From assembly GCA_963575745.1 (NCBI GenBank), contig CAUYUJ010002770.1, positions 21,925 through 85,924 of the forward strand: 64,000 bases of DNA, in the 5' to 3' direction. The notes beneath the pieces were generated by a model. It made no database searches, was not told where the DNA came from, and worked only from the letters and a program-made list of their open reading frames with translations. Source of the DNA: Prorocentrum cordatum (taxonomy: Eukaryota > Sar > Dinophyceae > Prorocentrales > Prorocentraceae). Positions within the stretch are counted from its first letter, which is position 1. Each line of letters opens with the position of its first letter. Positions 8,992-18,679 of the stretch are shown here, piece after piece. The translations under genes were made by a program, and so were the position numbers.

Positions 8992-10378
8992 CCGCGCGGA
9001 ACTGCAGCACATGTCAGAGTGGGTATCGACACAAATCGCATGCGGCCTGTGCCCATCAGCCGTGGCCCAGCACCAGTACGACAGCCTCCTCATGAAGATC
9101 AACAACCTGTCACAGATCAGTACTGACGAGGCGACAGCCTTGGTGAAAACAATCAGGGAGCACTCGCTGAACACTTGGACTCAAGAGAACATCGCACGCT
9201 TGTGCCAGAGCGTCGGGACCAAGACAGGCATGTTGTCAATGCCAGGCGGATCCAAGCAATGGCAAGATATTAGCATTGCATCGAGGGTCTTCACGGCGAG
9301 CGAGATCAAATCGCTGAAGAGCGGCGACCTGAGTGAGAAGGCGTGCATACGCCTGGTCGCCGCTCGGTGCAAGCTGATCGGCGCCCACGCGCTCTCCGAG
9401 AGCTCCAAGGGCAAGATGGCCGCGCTCGTGGCGTGGGGCAGCGGCAAGGGGCATGGGGGCGATTGGCTCAGGCTCCTCGGAGAGGTGAAGGGTGCCATCT
9501 CCAAGGCCATCACGTGCAAGGGTTGGTCCACGCTTGGGTACGCCACGGTGTGGAACTTCGACCGCATCGAGGACATGTCGGCTGAGCCGTGGTGGAAATC
9601 AGCTCACAAGGACGATGGGCCCGCCTTGGAGGAGATCCAGACGGACGCGCCAGACTACGTGAGGAAGTCGAGCAGGCGTTGCGCGGCGAAGACCTCGCCT
9701 GCAGCTGCAGCGCCCCCAATGACAGCCCCAGACCCTACGGCTGGCGGGCAGTTGCAAGTCATGCAGGCCCTGTTCGGTGCACCGCTGTGCGCGGCGCTCT
9801 TCGCCAACTCGGCGGCCGCGGCTCTCAGGCCGCCCGAGCCGCCTGCGCAGCCGCGCGTGGAGCTGGGGCCCCCGAAGCCAAAGCTCCCGCCGCGCGAGGG
9901 GCCGCAGCAGGAGCCGAAGCTTCCGCCGCGCGAGGAGCCGCGCGATGAGCCGCGCGATGATGAGCCCGAGCCAGACCTGACCGACGAGGAGGAGAAGCTC
10001 AGGGCGCTCCCCGCCAAGAAGGCCAAGACCGCCAAGGCGAGGAAGCGCCCCTCCGCGGCTGGCGAAGGCGTCGGTGACGCCGAGGGCGGGGCAGGCGTCG
10101 AAGACGCCGAGGGGGCTGTGCCAATGAAGAAGGCGCGGCCCCCTGCCATGCGGCGACCCGCGGCTGCCGTGCCAAAGCCCGCCGTGCTGCCCAAGCCGCC
10201 GACGTGCGAGTGCAACGCGCCGTACAGGTGCGGCTACGTGATCTACAAGCCTTCACAGAAGGTGTTCAGGGCCGTTGTGGGGAGGGCAGATCGCCGCGTC
10301 CGCTTCGACCGCAATGCGACGATGAATCGCATTGAGGCTTGGAGCGCGGCGCTGGCGTGGATCGACGCCAAGTGTTAG
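8972..10378 (+). CDS. 468-aa mobile-element accessory-like protein
   Basis: Single open frame from ATG 8972 to TAG 10376-10378, with no sign of introns. Residues 1-230 or so form a helical, protein-like domain (MTTVPNLRAELQHMSEWVST ... ITCKGWSTLGYATVWNFDRI). Residues 235-400 are low complexity: Ala/Pro-rich, then PPRE repeats, an acidic stretch and Lys-rich patches (KKAKTAKARKRPS) that could be nuclear localisation signals. The last 60 residues are compact again (CECNAPYRCGYVIYKPSQK ... RIEAWSAALAWIDAKC) and could be a small beta-helix DNA-binding fold. It lies 442 bp upstream of a transposase on the same strand. I infer, without a database match, that it is an accessory protein of the same element class. 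A host gene captured nearby is the alternative. Confidence 0.6.
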   Translation: MTTVPNLRAELQHMSEWVSTQIACGLCPSAVAQHQYDSLLMKINNLSQISTDEATALVKTIREHSLNTWTQENIARLCQSVGTKTGMLSMPGGSKQWQDISIASRVFTASEIKSLKSGDLSEKACIRLVAARCKLIGAHALSESSKGKMAALVAWGSGKGHGGDWLRLLGEVKGAISKAITCKGWSTLGYATVWNFDRIEDMSAEPWWKSAHKDDGPALEEIQTDAPDYVRKSSRRCAAKTSPAAAAPPMTAPDPTAGGQLQVMQALFGAPLCAALFANSAAAALRPPEPPAQPRVELGPPKPKLPPREGPQQEPKLPPREEPRDEPRDDEPEPDLTDEEEKLRALPAKKAKTAKARKRPSAAGEGVGDAEGGAGVEDAEGAVPMKKARPPAMRRPAAAVPKPAVLPKPPTCECNAPYRCGYVIYKPSQKVFRAVVGRADRRVRFDRNATMNRIEAWSAALAWIDAKC

Positions 10379-10549
10379 GTGCTCGACGCGGGGAGGGGGA
10401 GGACCAGGGGGTTGTTGAGGACCAGCAGGGCTGGGAGCTCGCATCGCAGCTGCAGCGCGGCGGTGGGCGGCGCCACATCGACGAACTCTCTCTTGCTTGT
10501 ATGACGTTGCACCATGATGTCTAAAACACAAGTCTGTTGCGATCTTTTC

Positions 10550-10765
10550 ATCGCAAGTCGCATGCATCAATATGCAACACTCCTTTCTCTTGCGAGCTAC
10601 CGTCGCACTTCGTATGCATCAATATGCACCTACATGTCCTTCTGATGCGACGTCGTATCATGCCATATGCATCGATATGCAACGTGCACTTCTGTTGTGA
10701 TCTACCGCCTCGCTGCATCCAGATGCATCATGCAGCGTGCCCCTACCATAACGCGACGCATGCAT
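10550..10765. repeat. Imperfect repeats around ATGCATCAATATGCA upstream of the transposase
   Basis: Units of about 50-60 bp carry an ATGCATC(A/G)ATATGCA palindromic core (near 10561, 10613, 10666) followed by TCTTGCGA/TCTGATGCGA/TCTGTTGTGA, with two further degenerate copies. They resemble the subterminal repeat regions of CACTA-type elements, but no CACTA end was found. Confidence 0.6.
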
Positions 10766-10819
10766 CCTATGATGCGCATTGGCATCGTTATCGAGTCTGT
10801 TGCCATTTGGGCTGAAACC

Positions 10820-12878
10820 ATGGCCGCGTCCGCCGCCAGGAAACGCAAGGCGGATGAGGCGCTGGTGGAGCTCCACAGGGGCTCATACCTGTCACAGCGT
10901 GCTCTGTCGGGTGTCCTAAAATATGTGCGAGACCATGGGTTGCCCGACAATATTTCACGGAGCTCACAATACAGGGCAAACGAAAACATCATTGCCAAAG
11001 AGTCGAACGCATATGGGAACGTCTTGCGTTGCATAGACACGCCTTTAGTCAGTGGTAGAACTTTCGAGAACTGGGTGTGCTGTCCTGGGCCATTTTTGTA
11101 TTCCTGCTGCAAGGCTAGCGCTCCAGTCAGGGAGATGTTTCGCCGCTCACTTCAGGAGCACCCATGCAGCTTGGCGTCGCCGTGGCACATCATTTTATAT
11201 TTCGATGGTATTTCACCGCGAGACCCCCTGGCGAAGGGGAAAGATTATCGGGGGGTTGATGCTGTTTACTGGTCGTTCGCTGAGTTCGACGAGTCCTTGG
11301 GTAACGAAGATGCGTGGTTCACGCTTAGCACTGCGCGGTGCGCAAAAATAAAAAGCATCCCAGGTGGCATCGGGCAGTGCACCAAGATGACCCTCAAAGA
11401 AGTTTTTTTTTAATTCTGCTGGTGGTTTCAATTTTGAGACGAGCGGTGTTACATTAGACGTGTCAGAGAACGGCGACGCAACGTCGCACGCGACGATCGT
11501 CGCGAAGCTGTCGTGCGTCATAGGGGACGAAGAGGCATTGCGGGAACTACACATGAACAAAGGGCACGCTGGTTCCAAACCCTGTGCGTTATGTCGCAAC
11601 GTCTTGAATAGAAAGTTTGATTATTTGACATATGATGTATCTGGTTTCTTTGTGACAGACGCGTGCTTGGATGCGTCAAAGATACGCAGAAACGATGACG
11701 CGACAATCATCGCGATCCTGGAACGACTTCGACCCGATTTGGATAAATATCAGCGGGGGGAGTTTTCAGAGGGGCAGTACACGACCATCACACAGCACAA
11801 AGGATGGAACTTCCACCCCGAACACATAGCGCTGGACCCAGGTTTGCGATATCTCCCTGCGTCATTCATTTGCTTTGACTGGATGCATATTTATTTTGTG
11901 TCTGGTATATTCGACAGAGAAGTAAAAGCACTTTTAGGGCATGCGCAGTTCAAGTGCTTGTGTGATGCAAGGGAGTTGCATGAGTATTTCATGAAGTGGA
12001 CGTGGCCGAGTAAACACCACTCAGCCGCAACTGTATGGGAGACTGGTGAGCTCCAAGCAAGTGTCTCAGAAGAGATCTCTGCGTTGCCTGTTTTGTGCAG
12101 GTATATTCGGCAAGTAATTGCCATGCATCCTTCATCGGATCAAGTGGCCCCCCAGATCGCAAGTATGCTGGCATTGCAAGATGCCGTTGACATAATCATC
12201 ACGGCGGCGCGGCGGCTTCCAGTCACGACCGCGCAGATAGAGTCAGCGATAGTGAAACATCTTCGGTGCCATCAGGACGCATATGGTGAAAGCTATTGGG
12301 TGTATAAGCACCATATGGCAACACATTTGCCAGAAATGTTTGAAAAACATGGGTCGCTCAGTTGCTTTGTCCAGGAACGCAAGCACAAAAACGTAAAACG
12401 TTTCGCCAAAGACCACATGTGCAAGAAGGGGCCAGAGAAGGCTCTCATGGTCCAACTCACTGCGCAGCACGCGCACGATTTAAAGACCATGCGTGTTTCA
12501 CCTGGCTTAGTCGACCCAACGAAAGCAACACAGAAGCTGCTGAATGCGTTGAAACGCATGTGCCCTGGGACGCAGACAGCCGTCTCCAGCATCGAAGCCA
12601 TGACAGATTTCGGCCGCATCAAGCGCGGTGATATCGTACTTCTGGGGTCGGGCGGGATGCATGCAGCAATGCAAGTGTGGTTTCACGTGAAATGCGACGA
12701 TGGCGAGTCGCAGGTGCTTGTCCAGCAGCTTGCAACTAAGCATGTGAACGCCGCTGAAGGTTTTTCCAGACACATCTTTTTAGATGATACAGACCCTGTT
12801 CTGATGCCTCTGACCTCGCTGAAAGCTCCTGTGATTTACAGGAAAATAGAGAACGACATCGCGATGTTGCTAACATGA
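10820..12878 (+). pseudogene. CACTA/Tnp2-like transposase interrupted by a 1-nt frameshift
   Basis: From ATG 10820 (ACCATGGCC) the frame runs to a TAA created in a run of nine T at 11403-11411. Removing one T joins it to the frame that continues to TGA 12876-12878, giving about 685 aa. Features in the joined numbering are: a helical N-terminus; IILYFDGISPRDPL with Asp129; a short HxxxxH..C-x2-C zinc-ribbon-like segment at about 244-258 (ending KPCALCRNV); SFICFDWMHIYFVSGIFDR with Asp353; and YKHHMATHLPEMFEKHG followed by VQERKHKN with Glu519. Acidic residues in this order and the KHH...HLP...ERKH pattern resemble Tnp2-type (CACTA/CMC superfamily) transposases; the DDE assignment is inference. 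The C-terminal 100 residues look like a beta-rich domain. One T could be a real disabling mutation, a homopolymer error or programmed slippage. Confidence 0.7.
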
Positions 12879-12924
12879 TGCGCTGCGGACCGTCGCGTTT
12901 GCCCCAGGACGATAAAACAAAAAT

Positions 12925-13015
12925 CTGAAGGCCCCTGAGCAGATCCAAATCGACGAAGCGCCCAATCATGAATTAGAAGTTCCGCTAACTGTTACTAACT
13001 ACGCAGGGCCTTCAG
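12925..13015. repeat. 91-bp element with 10-bp perfect terminal inverted repeats
   Basis: CTGAAGGCCC (12925-12934) and GGGCCTTCAG (13006-13015) bracket AT-richer DNA. The right half contains GTTACTAACTACGCAG, i.e. a TACTAAC branch-point-like heptamer just before a CAG acceptor. It could be a tiny inverted-repeat element, the end of an intron, or both. Confidence 0.55.
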
Positions 13016-14083
13016 GTGGTGGTGGCAGGGCGATCGTGGTCGGTCGACAGGGTGGTCCACGGCGAGGACCTCGAGGCGAGGCGCGAGGGGGAGTGCGTCG
13101 GCCAGTTCGCCCAGGCTGACGAATGCGTGCTGCACATCAAGGGCTCGAAGACGGACCAGTACAATGTGGGGGCGGTGCGCAACCAGTACGCCACCCACTC
13201 AGCGCTGTGCCCCGTCGAGGCCCTGGCGGCGATGCAGGCCCAGCACCCGCGGCGTTTCGACCCCCGCGCGGAGGCGCGGCTGCCCCTGTTTCGGTGGGCC
13301 TCAGGCGCGCCTGTGAAGCGCGAGGAGGTGCAGCGCTTCCTCGCGCTGGCGGGCCTGGAGGCAGGCCTCAAGCGGGAGGAGATTGGCTCCCGCTCCCGGA
13401 GGATCGGCGGGGCCACGGCGATGTACCACGTCACGGACGACCTCGCCAAGGTCCAGAGGTACGGGAGGTGGGCGTCGGATTCCTTCCACGCCTACCTCTG
13501 GGAGTCGCACGAGCCGCAGCGCGACGTAGCCCGGCGCGTGGCCAACGACCATTCGGAGCTGACGACGCCAGCAGCGAAGCCCCAGGAGGGAGCCGCCGGC
13601 GCTGGCGCCAGGCGTGCTCCCCCCAGGGGCTTGTCAGCCCTCGGGGCCGCAGCAGCGGCCGCGGCCGCACTGGGTCAGGCTACAGCGGCCAGCCAGGAGC
13701 TGGCGGTGGTGGGGGAGGGCAATAAGCACGTCAGCGTGCGTCTGGCAGCGGACGGGGAGGACATCACCATTGCGATCCCCCTGGAGATCATGGTGAAGGT
13801 CGTCATCTCACTGGTGGTGGTGCTGGCTACGGCGTTAGCGATGGCCCGGCATTGCTGGTGCAGCCTGAGGCGGGACAGCCGGCCCCGGGGCTCGAGTGGG
13901 ACGCCGAAGGAGGCGACGGAGGATGACAAGAGGACGGCCAAGAAGCCCAATAAGATCTACTGCGACGCGGGGATCCAGGGGCCGGTGCACTACAGCGGCA
14001 CCCGCTACGTCCACAAGAACCAGGGCTTCCAGCGCGGGGGCGAATTCACGCGCGAGGTGGCCGCTAAGCCGCACCGCGGCTGA
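13007..14083 (+). CDS. Tyrosine recombinase C-terminal half with a membrane segment (5' incomplete)
   Basis: The frame opens at the CAG acceptor near 13006; there is no convincing ATG, so upstream exons are missing or elsewhere. From the first in-frame GTG (13016), residues 37-55 read CVLHIKGSKTDQYNVGAVRN, a common segment of eukaryotic tyrosine recombinases. Residues 125-162 read SRSRRIGGATAMYHVTDD and then VQRYGRWASDSFHAYLWES, fitting the second catalytic Arg (about 129), the GRW segment and the nucleophile Tyr (about 160). The first catalytic Arg would lie in the missing part. After a 70-residue Ala/Gly linker there is a hydrophobic span (about 257-277, MVKVVISLVVVLATALAMA) and a basic tail ending AAKPHRG, then TGA 14081-14083. 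This family is found in DIRS/Crypton-like elements; the added membrane span is unusual. Confidence 0.65.
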   Translation, partial: GLQVVVAGRSWSVDRVVHGEDLEARREGECVGQFAQADECVLHIKGSKTDQYNVGAVRNQYATHSALCPVEALAAMQAQHPRRFDPRAEARLPLFRWASGAPVKREEVQRFLALAGLEAGLKREEIGSRSRRIGGATAMYHVTDDLAKVQRYGRWASDSFHAYLWESHEPQRDVARRVANDHSELTTPAAKPQEGAAGAGARRAPPRGLSALGAAAAAAAALGQATAASQELAVVGEGNKHVSVRLAADGEDITIAIPLEIMVKVVISLVVVLATALAMARHCWCSLRRDSRPRGSSGTPKEATEDDKRTAKKPNKIYCDAGIQGPVHYSGTRYVHKNQGFQRGGEFTREVAAKPHRG

Positions 14084-14240
14084 GCGTGGCGCCGCTGGCC
14101 GAAGGCCTGGCGAGCGAGTGAGATGGGGAGGTGCCGTGAGACGGCTGAGTGTGGCGCCGCCGGCCAACGGCCTGGCGAGCGATGAAGGGATGGAGGGAGT
14201 GCTCCGCCGCCGGCCACGGCCTGGCGCGCGGAGCCAAGCC
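14080..14240 (+). repeat. Tandem GC-rich repeats overlapping the recombinase stop
   Basis: GGCTGAGCGTGGCGCCGCTGG followed by CGAAGGCCTGGCGAGCGA recurs at about 14145 with CGGCTGAGTGTGGCGCCGCC and more loosely near 14205. The rest of 14240-14730 is very GC-rich with no supported gene. Confidence 0.6.
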
Positions 14241-14729
14241 GGCGCATGGCGCCAGGCGTAGCGTTCGAGCGCCCGCGGGCAGCTGGGCGCCTGCGGGCTG
14301 CGGGGCGATGGCGGCGGCGGCTGGGCGCCCGCGGGGCCGCCGGGCCGCCTGGGCCCACTGGGCAGCCGTGCGCCCGCGGGCAGCGGCGCGCGGGCGGTCC
14401 GCGGTGCCTGGGGGCAACGGCGGCTGGGCGCCCGGGCGGCTGGGACCACGCTGGCGCCCCCCCCGCGTGGCCGGGCCCGTGGGTTTCCCCACGGCAAGCC
14501 TAGCGCTGAATTCGCAACCGCAGTGCCGTCATGAGGGGGCGGCGGTGTGGGCTTGGGCGCAGCCGGCGGCGGGCGCTGCCACGCCGCCTGGCCGCGCCCC
14601 GCGCCGGCGCTGCGTAGACACCGGCGCGCGAAGAACCCGGGTGTGCCGGCGGCCGCAGGCCGCCCGCGCCCCGGACCACAGTGGAGGGTGCGCCGGCAGC
14701 GACCGCTGCCAGGCGCGCCCGAGAGGGGG

Positions 14730-14893
14730 CGGCAGAGCCCGCTGACGCGTGGCGGAAGGCGTGGAGCGGAGCGTGCGCACATGCAGCGCCATGACAACAT
14801 CGTCATCTGAGTCATCATTTTTTCCTTCTCGACCTCCCTCAGCATGGGGTCGAGGTGCCTTTTCGGTAGTGCGTTACTGCTGTCAGGGATAGC
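14730..14893 (-). repeat. Direct duplication, copy 1 (minus-strand coding-like)
   Basis: Nearly the same sequence recurs at 15111-15273, offset 381 bp. On the minus strand both read IPDSSNALPK and, after a small indel difference, LREVE(K/E)EKMMTQM(T/P)ML and RLPPRVSGLCRP. The preserved frame suggests a duplicated exon or element fragment. Confidence 0.75.
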
Positions 14894-15110
14894 TTAGTTG
14901 TTTGGTTTAAGGGCTAGGCTCTCCCTGGCCCCTGGAATGCGGGGGCCCGTCCTCTCCTGTCCTTGCCCCTGCCTCTGCTTGCTCTCCCCTTCTGCCCCCT
15001 CCGGGGCTCTAGCTTTTCTGGGCCAAGCTGGCCCGCCCAGGAGGCCCTGCAGGCCTCTCCCGCCCGTTGGCCTTCGAAAGGCTCTGTGCCCGCGGTCGAG
15101 GGGCCGCGGG

Positions 15111-15273
15111 CGGCAGAGCCCGCTGACGCGTGGCGGAAGGCGTGGATCGGATCGTGCGCACGCGCAGCGCCATAACAACATCGGCATCTGAGTCATCATC
15201 TTTTCCTCCTCGACCTCTCTCAGCTTGGGTCGAGGTGCCTTTTTCGGTAGTGCGTTGCTGCTGTCAGGGATAG
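15111..15273 (-). repeat. Direct duplication, copy 2 (minus-strand coding-like)
   Basis: Second copy of the 14730-14893 block. It abuts the LINE-like remnant on its right, and the minus-strand frame of that remnant (ELIRYP) ends here, so the duplicated block may be the 3' part of the same element. Confidence 0.75.
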
Positions 15274-15281
15274 CGGATCAG

Positions 15282-15775
15282 TTCGCCATCGATCTTTTGC
15301 AGCCATGTGTTGTCATTCCAAGCGCTGGGTATATACTGCTCCAACCAGCCAATATGAGTCAAGAGTCAGCGATGATTCGGAGGAAACTTGCGAGGCGGAT
15401 CGTCATCTTCTCGTTCGGGCCAGAGAATCCGTGCTTCGGCTGCATTTATGCCGCAATGGCGATCAAGCTGTCCGCCTTGTGTGTCGTGTGATGGGGCAAA
15501 AACCCTGCAGCGGATCGGCCTGCGTGCGCTCGATCTCGTGTTGCCTCCATCTTTCGAATGACGTCGTGGCAAGTGAACGCTTCGCGATGATGGCCTCGCC
15601 GCCTGCCGTACCTCCCGCCGATCGGCCGTCGGGATAGAGGGGTGAGCCACCGATTTCCAACCATCTTTAGCCAGCGTCGCGTGGAAGTCCATGAGCTTGG
15701 CTCCTCGCAGGTGCGTCTCTGAGAAGCCCAGCGCATCGTAGCTCTCCGCATGGGCCTTCATGAAGCTCACCGTCT
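15282..15775 (-). pseudogene. LINE endonuclease remnant
   Basis: The minus-strand frame from about 15770 reads MSFMKAHAESYDALGFSETH followed by LRGAKLMDFHATLAKDGWKS. This is the start of an exonuclease-endonuclease-phosphatase type nuclease (the SETHL segment carries the catalytic Glu). Coding sense then moves between frames: AGGTAGGEAIIAKRS near 15600 and a WLEQYIPSAWNDNTWLQKID stretch near 15300. Frameshifts and the absence of any reverse transcriptase show a dead, truncated copy. It lies directly downstream of the ORF1 remnant on the same strand, as in LINEs. Confidence 0.6.
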
Positions 15776-15832
15776 GGGCCCTCGCTCCGATGCGCCTTTC
15801 TCATCGGGGGTCTAGTCGCTGACCACGGCCTC

Positions 15833-16853
15833 CTACCACTGGTTAAATTTGGGGGGCAGCAGCAGCAACAGCAGCAGCGCCGCTCGCAGAACTGGCGGCG
15901 CCTTGCTGCCCATAGCGCGGAAACCGCCCAGCTGCTCCTTCGCCGAGGCCGCGGCTGTCTCGACGGATGAGGCCATCTTGGAACGAACCTCCTCTTTGGT
16001 GGCGGTTCGCGCGTCGGGCTGCGCGGCGGTGGCTGTTGGGGTCGCAGGGGCAGCTGCCTCCCCCGCCTGCGCAGCACCAAGGCCAGGGGCGGGGCCGCCG
16101 TCCTGGCCGCGCGGCTTCTTCGCAGGGGCCGCGCGGATCTCCTTGGCGCTCTGGAGGGCTTCCTGCATAGTGGCCTGAAATTCCCCCACCTGCTTGCAGT
16201 GCTGCTCCGCCTGCTGCTGGATCTGCTGCAGCTTCTGCTTCTGGGAACCGTCGAACTCGTCGCTGGTGCTGACATCGAACATGTCCATCGCGAAACCGAT
16301 CTTCTTGCCGTCGGCCGTGTAGCCGTCGGTGGCCGCCGTGGCGCCAGTGTGAGCCGCTGGGGCCGCAATTGCTGCCTGACGTGCTTTCTTAGCGACGATG
16401 GCCCCTGTGGCCGTCTGCTCGTGACGCAAGTGAGCCGCGGCCGGGGTGGCCTCCACCTTGAGCAGGTCGTCCGTGGCCTTCTCGAAGACCTTCTCCTTTC
16501 GCTCGAGCTCTTGCTGCAACCGTAGACCTCCGTGTTCGGGGGCCTCGGCTTGGCCAGGCTCGCTTGGTAGGTCGCCTCCATGGTCTTGAAACTGTCGTCA
16601 TTTGCAGCGAGAGCAGGGATGTTCGACAGCTGGACGAGCATCGCGGCGACGTTCGGCCTTGTTGACCACGGAGGCTTGCCGCCCTTGTCATACTTGGAAT
16701 TGCCAGCGTTCCCGCTGGTCTTGCCTTTGCCTGCGTAGGACTGGAATATCTCAATGTGGCCGCCGAACTTGCCACACGTGCCTCCATTGCGGAAGAGGCG
16801 AAGTTGTACGTCCAGTTACCGCAAGCGCACCAAAAGTTCGAGCGAGGCGCCAT
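15833..16853 (-). pseudogene. LINE-like ORF1 (zinc-ribbon plus coiled-coil) with frameshifts
   Basis: It starts at ATG 16853 with MAPRSNFWCACGNWTY. The sense then shifts frame to RLFRNGGTCGKFGGHIEIFQ (a degraded C-x-C...C zinc ribbon), then to PPWSTRPNVAAMLVQLSN, and near 16515 shifts again to LQQELERKEKVFEKATDDLL. It continues as an Ala/Lys/Gln-rich coiled coil with QKQKLQQIQQQAEQHCKQVG and ends PPKFNQW at 15833. An N-terminal W-C-x-C-G ribbon followed by a coiled coil is common in dinoflagellate LINE ORF1 proteins (from general knowledge). Two frame changes make this a pseudogene, with an endonuclease remnant next to it. Confidence 0.6.
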
Positions 16854-16859
16854 CTCTGA

Positions 16860-18118
16860 CGAGTACGGGTGGGAGCTCGAAGCCCGCCTGCGCTGGCAGA
16901 CGAGGGGTGCGGGGCTTCCGAAGAAAACGGTTTCAGGCTGAACAACCTTGCCTGCCGCGGACTAGTGGCTACGGAGAGGGGCGGACGAGGAGGAGGAGGA
17001 GGAGGAACATGAGGGGAGACGATGAGAAGAGGTGTGAGTAGATCTGGTCGGCGTGCCCTGGCGCGCTGATCACCCTGACGAGTGGGACGATCGTCGATGC
17101 TTGCGCCCTCTGCCCGTCACTTCTTCCTTACTTCTTCGGGTTGGTTCGGAACAACCAAATCTGGTTGCATGCAGGTCCGCTCGCGATTCGATCCAGCTCG
17201 ATCAGGTTCGGCGGGCTGAGTCGTTTCAGCTGCCGATTCGATACGGGAGGCTACCAGCAGGGACAATCTTGCGACTTCTATCCGATGCCAGACGGTTCGA
17301 TCCGATTCGATCCTATCCGATCCATGTCCAGCTTCTCGATGCGATTTTATAGTTTTGTTGCTCACGTCATGCAGGTTCGGCCTTGCGGTCCCAGGGGGGG
17401 GGGGGGGGGGCGGGCCAGAAAGGTGGAAACGGACGAGAGAGGCCTCGCAGCGACCGCAGGCCAATTCCAGGTCCGTGTTTGCGCAGGTCATCCCCGTTGG
17501 TCAGGAGATTGTGGGAGGGTCAAACCGTAGAGGAACAAAAAGCGTCACAATCGTAAGCTTTGGCAGTGTCCTCACGGATTTTTTGGGGTTGGCACGGGAC
17601 CCCCCTCCCGCACCCCATGGCGGCGCTTCTGGCGCCGCCCCCAGCTCGCTGCGAGCCCCAGCGCTGCGCAAGTGACGTGGGAGGTGGGTCTGGCGCCGAC
17701 CCAAGAAGTCCTCGCGGCCCGCCGAACGCTTATGTCTATGTTGTTGTTTCTTCCTCTGTGCTTGGGATGTAGAAGCAGGAATTGTCATTTCGAGTTGCCC
17801 TGAGCACCTCGGGAGGCCGACGTGACACCCAATTTAGCCTGTATTCTGCTTTCGTACGCAGGCCAGATGGATCGGCAATCCTAAGGGGCTGGCAGTGCTG
17901 ATTTTGGACAAGCCGCACACCTTTCCCCGCCCTCCCCCTCCTGCCAGGAGTTGGAAGGGGAGGAATCCATACTGTCCGACGTGTAGAGCACGACCAGAGC
18001 GCCCGATCTAATCTTTGTGCGGGATTTTCGAGCCACTTCGATCTGTGAGGGTGCCGGGGCCAGAAGCGGGGCAAAAGCGCCCCGTCGGGGTGCGACGCCT
18101 CGGTGTCAGGGGGCGAGA
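16860..18118. other. No gene seen; GATTCGATCC repeats and a G17 run
   Basis: Short GATCCGATTCGATCC-type repeats occur at about 17180-17330, and G17 spans 17394-17410. Open frames on both strands are short and change composition erratically. A GGA tract lies at 16985-17030. Confidence 0.6.
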
Positions 18119-18119
18119 G

Positions 18120-18120
18120 G

Positions 18121-18166
<46 letters not shown>
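18120..18166. repeat. (TA)n(TG)n microsatellite
   Basis: About 12 TA followed by about 12 TG dinucleotides. Confidence 0.95.
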
Positions 18167-18167
<1 letters not shown>

Positions 18168-18239
18168 TCTGGCCTCGCCAGGAGGCTACCATGTTTTCCA
18201 TGTGGGTGATCATGGACAAGGGCTCGAGGAGTGGCCTTT

Positions 18240-18600
18240 GGGTTTCTCTGTCGACCCTATACTTCTCCATCGGCCTCGCCGCCCTTTCTCCCCGCCCATT
18301 TCGGATCTCTCTTCCCTACCCCCGGCTATCTCCTGCGTTGTCTCTTCTCTCTCCCCTATCCTCCTTTCTTTGTCCTTCTTCCCTCGTGTCTCGTCTTTTG
18401 TCTCTCTCTCTCTCTCCTCCCGCTGTTTACCTCTCTTGCACTCTCCGCTCTCCTCCCCTCCACCCCCTGTTCTCTCTCGCCCGTTTGCGTTTCCTCCGCC
18501 CTCTTCTATTCCATACCCCCCTCTCGCCATCGCTCTCCTGCCACCCATCCTTTCTCTCCCTCATCCTCGCTCTCTCTCTCCCTCTCTCTCTTTTTTTTAT
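18240..18600. repeat. CT-rich pyrimidine tract
   Basis: Imperfect TCTC/CCTC DNA. A similar tract spans 19170-19310. Open frames here are Ser/Leu/Pro-rich artefacts. Confidence 0.8.
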
Positions 18601-18679
18601 CTTCCTTGCTGTCGCCTTCGGCCCTTCCCGCCACCGTGCCTGGGCTGTGGTTCAGAGGCCTGGTGGATGCAAATGAGAG

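Noticed and set aside
10378-13010. CACTA terminal inverted repeats
   Set aside because: No CACTA/TAGTG pair with matching flanks was found around the transposase; the element ends remain unknown.
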